Shown here: one piece after another, positions 1 through 8,515 of the stretch
Position numbering within the stretch: the stretch's first letter is position 1
How the letters are laid out: each line of letters starts with the position of its first letter
Assembly: GCF_000282515.1 (NCBI RefSeq)
Contig: NZ_AKJD01000060.1
Coordinates: 1 to 60,746, forward strand
Length of the DNA: 60,746 nucleotides
Direction of reading: 5' to 3'
Source of the DNA: Pseudomonas sp. GM80
GTDB taxonomy: Bacteria > Pseudomonadota > Gammaproteobacteria > Pseudomonadales > Pseudomonadaceae
Translations under genes and position numbers: made by a program
Notes under the pieces: generated by a model
Told to the model about the DNA's origin: nothing
Database searches by the model: none
What the model saw: the letters and a program-made list of their open reading frames with translations, nothing else

Positions 1-359
1 TGGCCGCCGGCGACCTGCCGACGATCGACGCGAGCAGCGCCGGTTACTACCAGGAAACCCTCTTCGAAGCGCGGCAACTGGTAGACACCGTGCGCAATCT
101 GCACGCCGACATCGGCCTGGCATTGATCCAGGCGTTCGCGCGCGGCTTGCTCGACATCCCTTACTGCCTGCACCCGGACAACCCCGGCCGCGCCACCACC
201 CGCATCGACGACAAGGGCGCGCTGCGCTGGGGCAATACCGGCAGCCTGCCGTTGCCCCGCAGCAGCGGCTGGTCGCTGAATGGCCCCGGCGTCAGCTCCA
301 GCGAACTGTTTCAGATGTTGCATTACACGGTGAATCGTTATGACCAACCCTTGCATTGA
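1..359 (+). CDS. Methylaspartate (glutamate) mutase E-subunit-like protein, C-terminal part
   Basis: The reading frame is open from base 3 and ends at TGA 357-359, so only the last ~118 residues are in the window. The stretch with GLLDIPYCLHPDNPGR followed by a DDKGALRW and GSLPLP pattern resembles the C-terminal part of the glutamate mutase E (GlmE) subunit, where LDIPF, a small-residue run and an EGAIRYLDFGNLPF-type segment occur in the same order. Glutamate mutase is B12-dependent and interconverts glutamate and 3-methylaspartate. The catalytic barrel lies outside the window, so activity cannot be judged. The next gene starts 20 bp before this stop, which indicates tight coupling. Family assignment is from memory of the motif. 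Confidence 0.7.
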   Translation, partial: AAGDLPTIDASSAGYYQETLFEARQLVDTVRNLHADIGLALIQAFARGLLDIPYCLHPDNPGRATTRIDDKGALRWGNTGSLPLPRSSGWSLNGPGVSSSELFQMLHYTVNRYDQPLH

Positions 360-1593
360 TTTAAGCCTGGCGCCGTTGATTCTGGTCGACGCCTATTCCA
401 CCGGCGCGCTGTTGGCGCGCTCACTCGCCGGGCAACGCCGCTTGCTGCATGTACGCTCGCGCGCGCACATGCCCGATGCCTTTGCGGCGAGCTGCCCGAA
501 AGAGCTGTTTGCCGAGGACTACAGCGTCGCCGACGCAGGCCTCGATGCACTGGTCGCGACACTCGCCGCGCAACAACCGGCGGCGGTGCTGACCGGCAGT
601 GAATTCGGCGTCGAACTGGCCGATTTGCTGGCCGCGCGGCTGGGCCTGCCCGGCAACGATCCGGCCACCTCCGCCGCGCGTCGTGACAAATCGCTGATGG
701 CCGAGCACGTGGCGCAGGCCGGCCTGCCCGTGGCGGCGCAACTGCGCACCCGATCGATGGCTGAGGCACTGGCCTGGTTCAAGGCACGCGGCGGCACCCG
801 CGTGGTCGCCAAGCCGCTGGACAGCGCCGGTTCCGACAACGTGTTCATCTGCGACGATGCGCGGCAATTGCAGGCGGCCGTCGAGTCGATCCTCGGTGCG
901 ACCAACCTGATGATGCTCAACAACGAAGCCCTGCTGTTGCAGGAATACCTGAGCGGCGATGAATACGTGATCAACAGCGTCAGCCATCAGGGCGAGCACT
1001 GGATCACCGACGTCTGGAAATGCTCGAAAACCTTCGCCGCCGATGGCCGCAAAATCTACGACCGCGAAGACCTGGTGCCACCCGAAGCTGCGCAGCTGCC
1101 AGCACTGATCGAGTACGTGCAAGGCGTGCTCGACGCCTTGGGCATTGTGCACGGCCCGGCGCACACCGAACTGATTCTGACCGCCGACGGCCCGCGCCTG
1201 CTGGAAAGCGGCGCGCGGCTCTCCGGCCTGGCTTGCCCGCCCGCGCTGCAAGCCGCCACTGGCAACGATCAAGTGGCGCTGACGTGCCTGAGCTATCTGG
1301 ACCCGTTGCGCCTGGCGCAATGGCCCAAGCGTTATCGGCTGCTGCAACACGCCAAGTGCCTGAACCTGATTGCCCATCGCCCGGGCCTGTTCGCGCAGGG
1401 CCAGGCACGCCAGCGCCTGGAAAGCCTGCCGAGTTTTCATAACGTCAGGTTTCGTTTCGCCGAGGGGGCAAGGATGGCCCCCACCATTGACCTGAACAGC
1501 TCCCCGGGCGCGGTGTTTTTGCTGCACCCGCTGCTCGAACGCATCGACGCCGATTACGCCGCGTGGCGTGGATGGGAAAGGGACTGGTTGTAA
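340..1593 (+). CDS. ATP-grasp domain ligase
   Basis: This 417-residue protein has ATP-grasp features: a nucleotide loop RVVAKPLDSAGSDNVF (about residues 150-165), the LLQEYLSGDEYVINS segment (about 205-220) and the Mg-binding end HTELILTADGPRLLESGARLSG-type block (about 265-290). ATP-grasp enzymes usually activate a carboxylate as acyl phosphate and join it to an amine. The substrate cannot be read from sequence. The gene overlaps the mutase-like gene by 20 bp and is followed 43 bp later by a panB-like gene, so the three probably form one operon for an amino-acid-derived product. The start at 340 is the only one that keeps the N-terminal IDLSLAPLILVDAY strand. Confidence 0.8.
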   Translation: MTNPCIDLSLAPLILVDAYSTGALLARSLAGQRRLLHVRSRAHMPDAFAASCPKELFAEDYSVADAGLDALVATLAAQQPAAVLTGSEFGVELADLLAARLGLPGNDPATSAARRDKSLMAEHVAQAGLPVAAQLRTRSMAEALAWFKARGGTRVVAKPLDSAGSDNVFICDDARQLQAAVESILGATNLMMLNNEALLLQEYLSGDEYVINSVSHQGEHWITDVWKCSKTFAADGRKIYDREDLVPPEAAQLPALIEYVQGVLDALGIVHGPAHTELILTADGPRLLESGARLSGLACPPALQAATGNDQVALTCLSYLDPLRLAQWPKRYRLLQHAKCLNLIAHRPGLFAQGQARQRLESLPSFHNVRFRFAEGARMAPTIDLNSSPGAVFLLHPLLERIDADYAAWRGWERDWL

Positions 1594-1636
1594 CCACAGA
1601 CACCCCTGACAACGGGGTTTAACAAGGAAGAGAGCC

Positions 1637-2455
1637 ATGAGCCTGCATACCCGAACCAAACGACTGAGCGTTCCTCAACTGGTCGCGATGAAGGGGCAAC
1701 AGAAAATTGTCTCCCTGACCGCGTACACAAGCCATATCGCCAAATTGATGGACCCCATCGTCGACTTCATCCTGGTGGGGGACTCCACCGCCATGGTCGG
1801 TTATGGCCGCACGTCGACCCTCGACATGAGCCTGGAGGAAATCATCGCGCACACCCGCGCCGTCGTCAGCAGCACACGGCTGGCCTGTGTGATCGCCGAC
1901 ATGCCGTTTGGCAGCTATCAGGAATCGCCCCAGCAGGCCTATCGCAATTGTGCGCAGGTAATGGCGCGCACTGGCTGCGACGCCATCAAGCTGGAGGGTG
2001 GCGCGGTGCTCGCCGACACGGTGGAGTTCCTGGTCAAACGTGGCATCCCGGTAATGGCGCATATCGGCCTGATGCCGCAGTACGTCAACGCCATGGGCGG
2101 CTTCAAGGCCCAAGGCATGAACGAGACGGCCGCGCTGGCGATTGAAGCCGATGCACGCGCGCACCTTGAAGCCGGTGCTTTCAGCCTGCTGCTTGAAGGG
2201 GTGGCCGAAGGGGTCGCACGCCGGGTCACCGACTTCTCGCCAATGCCGACCATTGGCATTGGCGCTTCACCGGCGTGCGACGGCCAAGTGCTGGTGACAG
2301 AGGACATGCTCGGGCTCGGTGGCGATCATGTGCCACGCTTCGTCAAACAGTACGCCGATGTCGGCGCGCTGATCACGCAGGCGTGCGAAGCGTTTGCTGC
2401 GGAAGTTCGCGACGGTACCTTCCCCGAGCCCAAGCACTGCTACGGCATCAATTGA
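1637..2455 (+). CDS. panB: 3-methyl-2-oxobutanoate hydroxymethyltransferase (PanB family)
   Basis: This 272-residue protein is close to the usual PanB length (~264). Family motifs are present: [11 protein letters not shown] (metal/substrate site), the DAIKLEGG lysine-glutamate segment, [10 protein letters not shown] and [15 protein letters not shown] near the C-terminus. PanB transfers a hydroxymethyl group from methylene-tetrahydrofolate to alpha-ketoisovalerate in pantothenate synthesis. Because panB normally sits next to panC, and here it follows mutase-like and ATP-grasp genes, this is probably a paralogue acting in another pathway (inference). A good ribosome site, AAGGAAGAG, lies just before the ATG. 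It is tail-to-tail with the MocR regulator, 11 bp apart. Confidence 0.85.
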   Translation: MSLHTRTKRLSVPQLVAMKGQQKIVSLTAYTSHIAKLMDPIVDFILVGDSTAMVGYGRTSTLDMSLEEIIAHTRAVVSSTRLACVIADMPFGSYQESPQQAYRNCAQVMARTGCDAIKLEGGAVLADTVEFLVKRGIPVMAHIGLMPQYVNAMGGFKAQGMNETAALAIEADARAHLEAGAFSLLLEGVAEGVARRVTDFSPMPTIGIGASPACDGQVLVTEDMLGLGGDHVPRFVKQYADVGALITQACEAFAAEVRDGTFPEPKHCYGIN

Positions 2456-2466
2456 ACGTCAGGGCC

Positions 2467-3861
2467 TCAGCTTTCATCCTGAATGGCCTGAGTGAGCATC
2501 TTCAACGCCTGGGTAATGTCCTTGCTCCAGTCGATGGTGTAGCTCAGGCGCAGGTGATGCTGCCAGGCCCCTTGCTGGCTGAATATTTCGCCGGGAGCGA
2601 TAACGATGCGTTTGGCCAACAGACGCTCGAACACCCGGCGCATGTTCACCGGCCGCGTCGCCTCGACCCAGAACGCGGCACCGCCCAGCGGCGCGACGAT
2701 GCGCAACTGGCCTTCGGTGTGCTCGTGCAGCATGCCTTGCATGCGCTGCATGCGCCCGATCAACAGGCTGCGCAACATCTGCGTGTGCTGATCGATGCGC
2801 CGCGTGGTGAACAAGCGGGCAATCGCCTTCTGCCGAATCGGCGACAGGCGAAAGGCTCGCTCAAGAAAAAGACGATGCAGCTCGGGCCCCTGAAACCGGC
2901 TCAACACATAGCCATAAGGGGCTTCCGAGCCGATGATCTTGTCGAACGTCGAAAACACCACGAGGCGCTCGGGGTCGGCAAAATCACGATAACGGGTGGC
3001 GCCCGGCTCGAAACAGAACTCGCCGTAGCTGTCATTTTCAAACAGCCAGATACGCCGCTCGGCCAACCAGCGGCAGATCAGTTTTTTATCTTCGCCAGGC
3101 ATCAGGCTGCCGTGGGGAATACTCACCGTCGACGACAACACGGCCAGGCTGATGGGCTCGCGCTGCAACAACAGTTGCAGCTGCGGCAAGTCGAAGCGGC
3201 CATCGTCGCCCAACGGCACTTCGATCACGCGGATCTTCGCCGCATGCAACTGGCGCAAAATCGCCCAGGAACACGGCGACTCCACCAGCGCCACGGTGCC
3301 TGTCAATTGCAGGGCTTCAAGGGACAATTCCAGCACACTGCGCAAATCGGAGCCGATATACACGTGTTCGGCACGCCAGTAGCAGCGCGTCGAACGGGTG
3401 TAGCGATCAGCCAGAACACTGCGCAGCTCGGTTTCGCCAAACGGTTGATAAAGCGGCGCATGGCTGCGTGGATATTGGCGCGTCAGCTCGCGCTCGGTCA
3501 TCAGCAATGGATTTTCCAGCGACAACAACATGGCCGGGGCATCACTGCTCAGCGCCAGCATGCCGGGTTGCCGGGCACTGGCGAAAACGCTGTCGAGCAG
3601 GTTCGGCGAACCCTCGCTGACCAGTGCCGAAGGCATTGCCCGGGTGTAGTAACCGAGCTTCGGTCGGGCGTAGATCCGCCCCTGGTCTTCCAGGAGTGAA
3701 TAGGCGTATTTGGTGGTGGACACCGACACGTTCAAACGCTGCGCCAGTTGACGCAGTGACGGCAGTTTCTGCTCTCCCTCGGGACTCGCGGCTTCGATCA
3801 GTTCGACGAGATAGCGGTAAACAGCCTGGTAGGCAAATGTCGAATCTTTACTTGGGTTCAT
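2467..3861 (-). CDS. MocR/PdxR-type regulator: GntR winged helix fused to aminotransferase-like domain
   Basis: The protein is 464 residues from the chosen ATG at 3861; an upstream in-frame ATG at 3957 would add a low-complexity 32-residue leader and is less likely. An N-terminal GntR helix-turn-helix (KLPSLRQLAQRLNVSVSTTKYAYSLLEDQG, split here for length: KLPSLRQLAQRL then NVSVSTTKYAYSLL) is followed by a fold-type I aminotransferase domain. STFDKIIGSEAPYGY carries the expected PLP-binding lysine. MocR proteins sense PLP or amino-acid-like ligands and usually control a neighbouring gene. The convergent panB/ATP-grasp/mutase set is a candidate target, but that is inference. Confidence 0.88.
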   Translation of the reverse strand: MNPSKDSTFAYQAVYRYLVELIEAASPEGEQKLPSLRQLAQRLNVSVSTTKYAYSLLEDQGRIYARPKLGYYTRAMPSALVSEGSPNLLDSVFASARQPGMLALSSDAPAMLLSLENPLLMTERELTRQYPRSHAPLYQPFGETELRSVLADRYTRSTRCYWRAEHVYIGSDLRSVLELSLEALQLTGTVALVESPCSWAILRQLHAAKIRVIEVPLGDDGRFDLPQLQLLLQREPISLAVLSSTVSIPHGSLMPGEDKKLICRWLAERRIWLFENDSYGEFCFEPGATRYRDFADPERLVVFSTFDKIIGSEAPYGYVLSRFQGPELHRLFLERAFRLSPIRQKAIARLFTTRRIDQHTQMLRSLLIGRMQRMQGMLHEHTEGQLRIVAPLGGAAFWVEATRPVNMRRVFERLLAKRIVIAPGEIFSQQGAWQHHLRLSYTIDWSKDITQALKMLTQAIQDES

Positions 3862-4318
3862 GCTCAATCGCTTTAAATCCTGGTGCGTTAGGTACTGCGC
3901 TCGCCCCTCGAGGTCAAGACCACGGGGCAAACACTTGCACTCGGCCATCCATGCCAACGCTCGGACATCGTACAGATGCCAGTCGGTCTAAAAGCGTTTT
4001 CAGCAGTGGGCGTTTTCGATAGTCACACATGTGCCCGAAGATGATCGGCACGGCATTCTCCCCGGACCCGCGTCGAGTGCCGGACACATGGCATCTTCGA
4101 CAGTCCCGGTGACCATTTCCAGCGTTCAGGGTTAACCCGTTTGCAAAGGGTAGCGTACACCCGCATCGGCGCGAGGAGAGGAACAGACCGTCAGCACGAG
4201 CCTGCGAATTGGGCCTGCAGCGCGAAGGGGGGGCGCTGGGATAGTGCTCGCTTTCAGCGGCCGACGCCAACCGTTAGCGCGCGCCCCGAACGGAGCGCGC
4301 GCTTTTTTCAGCGTGTCA
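3862..4318. other. 457-bp intergenic region between the MocR gene and the PEBP gene
   Basis: No convincing coding frame was found here; the short open frames on both strands look like chance. The MocR gene begins at its left end and reads leftward, so its promoter must lie here. At the right end a strong hairpin followed by six Ts (4276-4308) has terminator form on the plus strand. No plus-strand gene precedes it, so a short plus-strand transcript from this region is possible. Confidence 0.5.
4276..4308 (+). terminator. Rho-independent terminator-like hairpin
   Basis: A perfect 9-bp stem AGCGCGCGC (4276-4284) pairs with GCGCGCGCT (4294-4302) across a 9-base loop and is followed by six Ts on the plus strand. 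It lies 11 bp beyond the stop codon of the minus-strand PEBP gene. On that strand the T-run would precede the stem, so it is a weaker terminator for that gene. The orientation suits a plus-strand RNA. Confidence 0.55.
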
Positions 4319-4879
4319 TCAGCGGTGATAACGCCGCACGGCACTGCTGTTGCGCAGGACATGGCCTTTGATTTTTTCCATCAGCTCGGCGCGGGTCAGG
4401 CCGGCGGGCAAGGCGTCCGGGGCCAGGTCCAGGGCGTAGATCTGAATGATGTAGTGGTGCGCACTGTCGCCTACCGGCGGGCAAGGCCCCATGTAATGCG
4501 TGTTGCCTTTGCTGTTGGTACCGCCGACGCCTTCCAACGCCGACTTGGCGCCGACACCTGCCGCAATCTGCCGGGTGTTGGCCTTGATGCCGTAGTGAAT
4601 CCAGTGATCGACGCCCAGGCCTTTCTGCCCGTCCGGATCATGCATGACGATCGCGTAGCTCTGGGTCCCTGCGGGGCCGGCGTTCCAGCTCAGCGCCGGC
4701 GACTGGTTCTTGCCGCCGCAACCGGCGGCATCACTGGCAGCCGCCGAGGTGAACAAGCGGTTATCGGACACGCCAGGGATGCTCAGGGTGAAACGCTCCT
4801 GGGCCTGCGCCGGAAACTGCACGCAAAGGGTGACAGCGAGCGCCGCCAGCCATGGGTTGAGAGAGGTCAATCGGGTCAT
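4319..4879 (-). CDS. YbhB/YbcL family (PEBP, Raf-kinase-inhibitor-like) exported protein
   Basis: This is a 186-residue protein from ATG 4879; longer upstream starts add an arginine-rich stretch without family likeness. The N-terminus MTRLTSLNPWLAALAVTLCV with a following AQAQ is a signal peptide, so the mature protein is periplasmic. The PEBP signature is clear: YAIVMHDPDGQ (DPD), DHWIHYGI and MGPCPPVGDSAHHYI form the ligand pocket. Bacterial members have no firmly established substrate. It is divergent from the Rieske/FAD gene, with a 139-bp shared promoter space to the preferred start. Confidence 0.9.
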   Translation of the reverse strand: MTRLTSLNPWLAALAVTLCVQFPAQAQERFTLSIPGVSDNRLFTSAAASDAAGCGGKNQSPALSWNAGPAGTQSYAIVMHDPDGQKGLGVDHWIHYGIKANTRQIAAGVGAKSALEGVGGTNSKGNTHYMGPCPPVGDSAHHYIIQIYALDLAPDALPAGLTRAELMEKIKGHVLRNSSAVRRYHR

Positions 4880-5018
4880 TCCGGGAGCACCTTGTGCAGT
4901 TGGGCCATCGTCGGCCTGCAAACTATAGCCGTACCGTTCGTGCCGTGGCAGTGGCAAATGGCTGAACCTCACACCGTGGCGCAAACTCGTAAGAGAAATG
5001 CCTGCGAGGAAGCCGAAC

Positions 5019-6545
5019 ATGTCCCTGCACCGAGTCGCCCGTGTCGCCGATGTTCCTGAAGACCGTGGTCTGCAAGTCGAAATCGCCGATTGCAAGATCG
5101 TCCTGCTGCGCACCGGCGGCCAATTGCGGGCGTTTCAGGGCGAATGCCCGCATGCCGGCGCGCCGCTGGCGGAGGGCGCGTTGTGCCACGGACGGCTGAT
5201 CTGTCCATGGCATAAAGCGGCTTTTCGTGCGGAGGACGGCGCGCTGTGCGAACCGCCGGCCCTCGACAGCCTCAAGCGTTACCCGCTGGAGCTGCGTGGC
5301 GAGGAGGTCTGGGTCGACGACCAACCGCTGCCGGATCCGCACACACCGCCGGCGGACGACCCACGGACGTTCGTGATTGTCGGCGCCGGAGCGGCGGGCA
5401 CCGCGTGCGCGGCAGCCCTGCGGGAGAAAGGGTTTGGCGGGCGCATCCTGATGATCGACCGCGAGCCCGCTGCCGGTTACGACCGCACGGTGCTGAGCAA
5501 ATTTGTCCTCGCCGGAGAAATGTCGCCGCAGGAAACCCCAGCGCTGCGAGATGAAACTTTCTATAGCGAGCAACGTATCGAGCGCCAGCACGGTGAAGTC
5601 GTCTCACTCGACGCCACAGCAAAAACCCTGCATCTCGATGATGGCCAGACGTTGAGTTATGACGCCGCTGTGCTGGCCACGGGTGGCGAGCCCAATCCCT
5701 TGAAGCTGCCCGGCGCCGACCTGCCACAAGTGTTTTTACTGCGCTCAAAGGCCCAGGCCGAGCAGATCATGAAAGCGGCCAGCCCCGATCAGCGCGCGGT
5801 GATTATCGGCGACAGCTTTATTGCCCTCGAGTGCGCCTCGGCTCTGCGCCAACACGGTCTCGACGTCACGGTACTGGCGCGCCACGATATTCCTTTTGCG
5901 GCGCAATTCGGCGAGGCGGTGGGTAAAGCAATCCGCGCACTGCACGAAGGAAAAGGCGTGAAATTCATCACCGATCACCAAGCGACAGAGATCATCGGCG
6001 ACGGCAAAGTAGAGGCCGTGCTGCTGGACAATGGCCTGCGGTTGTCGGCGGATCTGGTGTTGGCGGGGGTCGGCGTACACCCGGCCACGCAGGCGTTTGC
6101 GTCGCTGCCGAGGGAGGAAGACCAATCGTTGCGCGTCGATGACGGCATGCGTGTAAGCGAAGGTCTGTGGGCTATCGGCGACATCGCCACCTTCACGTTG
6201 AACGGCCTGCCGCAACGCATCGAACACTGGCGCCTGGCCCAGCAGCACGCGCGCATCGCCGCCGCGAACATGCTCGGCGGCGAGGAACATTATCTGGACG
6301 TGCCGTTTTTCTGGACCTGGCATTTCGGCAAGAACTACGACTACCTCGGTCATGCCGAACACTGGGATGAGGTCGAATTTCTCGGCGAGCCGGAGCACCC
6401 GCCGTTTATTGGGCTGTTCGGCAGAAACGGTGTGCTAGTCGCAGCAGTCGCCTGCGAAAAAGAACGCGCCATGGCTTTGCTCGCCGAACGCATGAAACAA
6501 CCATTGCCGATGGAAGAAGCCCGAACACTGATCATCCCCCTGTAG
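5019..6545 (+). CDS. Rieske [2Fe-2S] / FAD-dependent pyridine nucleotide-disulfide oxidoreductase
   Basis: The preferred start is ATG 5019 (508 residues), which has GAGGAAG seven bases upstream; ATG 4998 in the same frame is possible. An N-terminal Rieske domain has CPHAG (about residue 45) and CPWHKAAF (about 64), the C-x-H and C-x2-H cluster ligands. A FAD domain follows with the dinucleotide motif VGAGAAGTACAAALREKG, then an NAD-binding motif IIGDSFIALECASALRQHG and the FAD-closing WAIGDIATF. This resembles AIFM3-like and ferredoxin-reductase proteins that move electrons from NAD(P)H. Partner and substrate are unknown. The stop codon is inside the left arm of a REPIN. Confidence 0.9.
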   Translation: MSLHRVARVADVPEDRGLQVEIADCKIVLLRTGGQLRAFQGECPHAGAPLAEGALCHGRLICPWHKAAFRAEDGALCEPPALDSLKRYPLELRGEEVWVDDQPLPDPHTPPADDPRTFVIVGAGAAGTACAAALREKGFGGRILMIDREPAAGYDRTVLSKFVLAGEMSPQETPALRDETFYSEQRIERQHGEVVSLDATAKTLHLDDGQTLSYDAAVLATGGEPNPLKLPGADLPQVFLLRSKAQAEQIMKAASPDQRAVIIGDSFIALECASALRQHGLDVTVLARHDIPFAAQFGEAVGKAIRALHEGKGVKFITDHQATEIIGDGKVEAVLLDNGLRLSADLVLAGVGVHPATQAFASLPREEDQSLRVDDGMRVSEGLWAIGDIATFTLNGLPQRIEHWRLAQQHARIAAANMLGGEEHYLDVPFFWTWHFGKNYDYLGHAEHWDEVEFLGEPEHPPFIGLFGRNGVLVAAVACEKERAMALLAERMKQPLPMEEARTLIIPL

Positions 6546-6614
6546 GAGCTGCCGCAGGCTGCGATCTTTTGACGTTAAAGATCAAAAGATCGCAGCCTGC
6601 GGCAGCTCCTACAG
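6542..6614. repeat. REPIN (GTAGGAGCTGCCGCAGG family)
   Basis: Two REP arms face each other: GTAGGAGCTGCCGCAGGCTG at 6542 is answered by its reverse complement ending near 6614, extended by the GCGATCTTTTGA segment. The spacer between the arms is very short. The left arm contains the TAG stop codon of the Rieske/FAD gene. Same family as the copies at 23910, 38145, 48151, 49202 and 52184. Confidence 0.9.
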
Positions 6615-6634
6615 GGGTTGGATTGTTCGTGCGG

Positions 6635-7162
6635 TTAGCGGGGCAGAGGCTCGCGGTTGTCGTCGTCTTCAGCATGCAGAAAGATCACGCGCGGATGCTC
6701 CAGCGGTGCCAACGGCGGTGGCAATTCCTGCTGCTGCACCGGCCAGAAATGCGTCACCACATGGCTGATGTCGCCTTCCTGATCGTTGTGAATGGTCATC
6801 ACCCCGGGGCTGCGCAATTTCTGAAAGCGGTCATCGCAAAGCTTGAAGCTCTTGCTCAGCCCTTCATCGTCGATCACCGGCGACGGCAACCGGCGCTGGG
6901 CGAAGCTGCGACTTTTGCGCTGCTGATAACGCGCCCAACTGATAAGAATCACCGCGTTGACCAACGCCACCCACAGGTAAATCTGCAAGGTACCCAGCGC
7001 ATCGAACGCCGAGTTGTCGATGCGCGGCCCGCCCGCGTGCGTTTCGATCAACGGCCATAAGCCGCGAATCAGCAGAAACAACAGGCCAACCCAGGCAATG
7101 ACCGTAAGGATCACGTCGACCACAACCAGGAAGGGCCGCTGGCGAGTCCGGATGATTTTCAT
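6635..7162 (-). CDS. pgaD: PgaD, poly-beta-1,6-N-acetylglucosamine synthesis accessory membrane protein
   Basis: This 175-residue protein has two N-terminal membrane helices (about residues 10-35 and 60-80) and a hydrophilic tail rich in proline and acidic residues near the end. PgaD works with the glycosyltransferase PgaC in the inner membrane, and c-di-GMP binding by the pair activates polymer synthesis in E. coli. It is the last gene of the pga operon; its start overlaps the pgaC stop by 4 bp (7159-7162). The tail, with [18 protein letters not shown], is longer than I recall for E. coli PgaD. Confidence 0.88.
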   Translation of the reverse strand: MKIIRTRQRPFLVVVDVILTVIAWVGLLFLLIRGLWPLIETHAGGPRIDNSAFDALGTLQIYLWVALVNAVILISWARYQQRKSRSFAQRRLPSPVIDDEGLSKSFKLCDDRFQKLRSPGVMTIHNDQEGDISHVVTHFWPVQQQELPPPLAPLEHPRVIFLHAEDDDNREPLPR

Positions 7163-8514
7163 TTGATGACCTCCTCTTCGTCGTCGCCAATCGGTTTGAT
7201 GCCCCGGTCAGGGCTGACCCAACGCGCACGTTTCTGATGTTGGCCGAACAGTACTTTCGGGAAGCTGACCAGCGTGGTCAGCAGGCTGATGAGCCAGAAC
7301 ACCAACGGATACCAGACCACCCAGAACATGGTCTTGCCCAGCCCCGGCTCATAGCGCCGGTCGATGATGATGCTGACCGCGAACTGCACCAGGCAGACAA
7401 ACGCCAACAGCAAACCGGTAAACGCCGGCGGCATCAGGTGATCCACCGCAATCGCTTCCGGCATGACCACGAATTTGCCCACGCCCCAGAAAATCACCGA
7501 CAGCAGGAAGGTGAACGCCCAACCGGTCGACAGGCAGTATTCGAACAACAGCGGCCACAGGTAACGATGGCGGTACTGCCAGATGCCGCGAATGTTCTTG
7601 AACAGTACTTCGGCGCCACCCTGGGCCCAGCGCAGACGCTGCTTCCACAGGCCGCCGAGGGTTTCCGGCATGAGAATCCAGCACAGCGCGCGCGGCTCGT
7701 AGAAGATGCTCCAGTGATCGAGTTGCAGCTTCCAGCTGATGTCGATGTCTTCGGTGATCATGTCCGGGCTCCAGTAACCGACCCGGTTCAGTGCGGTACG
7801 GCGGAACGCGACGATCACCCCGGACACGGTGAAGATCCGCCCGAACACCCGCTGCGTGCGCTTGATCAGGCCGATGATCGAGGAGAACTCGCCGACCTGT
7901 ACCCGCCCGACCAGCGTCGAACGTGTACGAATCCGTGGGTTGCCGGTCACCGCGCCAAGGCGCGCGTTATCCAGCATCGGTGCGACCAGATACGCCGCCG
8001 TGTTCGGCGCCAGCAACGCGTCGCCGTCGATGCACACCAGATATTCGCTGCGCGCGGCAATCGCACCCATGCGCAGGGCCACCGCCTTGCCCTGGTTTTC
8101 CGCCAGATGCAGCACTCGCAACCGAGGGTCTTCTTTGGCCAGTGCGTCGAGCACTTGTGCGGTGTTGTCCTTGGAGCCGTCGTTGATCGCGATGACTTCG
8201 ATATTCGGGTAATGCTGGGCCAGCGCCGCGTGAATCGTATCGGCGGCGTTATCACCCTCGTTGTAGCAAGGGATCAGGATCGAAATCAGCGGCTCGCCTT
8301 CCAGCGGCGGCGGCAAGGTATCGTCCTTCCACGGCCAGTGCCGCTCCCAGTGCAGCCAGAAATACAGGCCACCGGCAATCCACAACCCGGACATGAACAA
8401 CGGGTAGAAGAACACGAAGTCCATCAGGAACTGCCCGGTCACCAGGAAGATCAGCCCCAGCGGAACGCCGAGGACAATCGCCAGAACAAGCAGGGCTAAC
8501 AGTCTATCCAGCAT
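7159..8514 (-). CDS. pgaC: PgaC, poly-beta-1,6-N-acetylglucosamine synthase (GT2)
   Basis: This 451-residue processive family 2 glycosyltransferase has membrane helices at both ends. Catalytic motifs are intact: [34 protein letters not shown] and QRLRWAQGG (the QxxRW of processive synthases). It polymerises GlcNAc from UDP-GlcNAc and passes the chain through the inner membrane together with PgaD. The gene begins 1 bp after the pgaB stop and ends in a 4-bp overlap with pgaD, so all are translated as a unit. Confidence 0.95.
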   Translation of the reverse strand: MLDRLLALLVLAIVLGVPLGLIFLVTGQFLMDFVFFYPLFMSGLWIAGGLYFWLHWERHWPWKDDTLPPPLEGEPLISILIPCYNEGDNAADTIHAALAQHYPNIEVIAINDGSKDNTAQVLDALAKEDPRLRVLHLAENQGKAVALRMGAIAARSEYLVCIDGDALLAPNTAAYLVAPMLDNARLGAVTGNPRIRTRSTLVGRVQVGEFSSIIGLIKRTQRVFGRIFTVSGVIVAFRRTALNRVGYWSPDMITEDIDISWKLQLDHWSIFYEPRALCWILMPETLGGLWKQRLRWAQGGAEVLFKNIRGIWQYRHRYLWPLLFEYCLSTGWAFTFLLSVIFWGVGKFVVMPEAIAVDHLMPPAFTGLLLAFVCLVQFAVSIIIDRRYEPGLGKTMFWVVWYPLVFWLISLLTTLVSFPKVLFGQHQKRARWVSPDRGIKPIGDDEEEVIK

Positions 8515-8515
8515 G

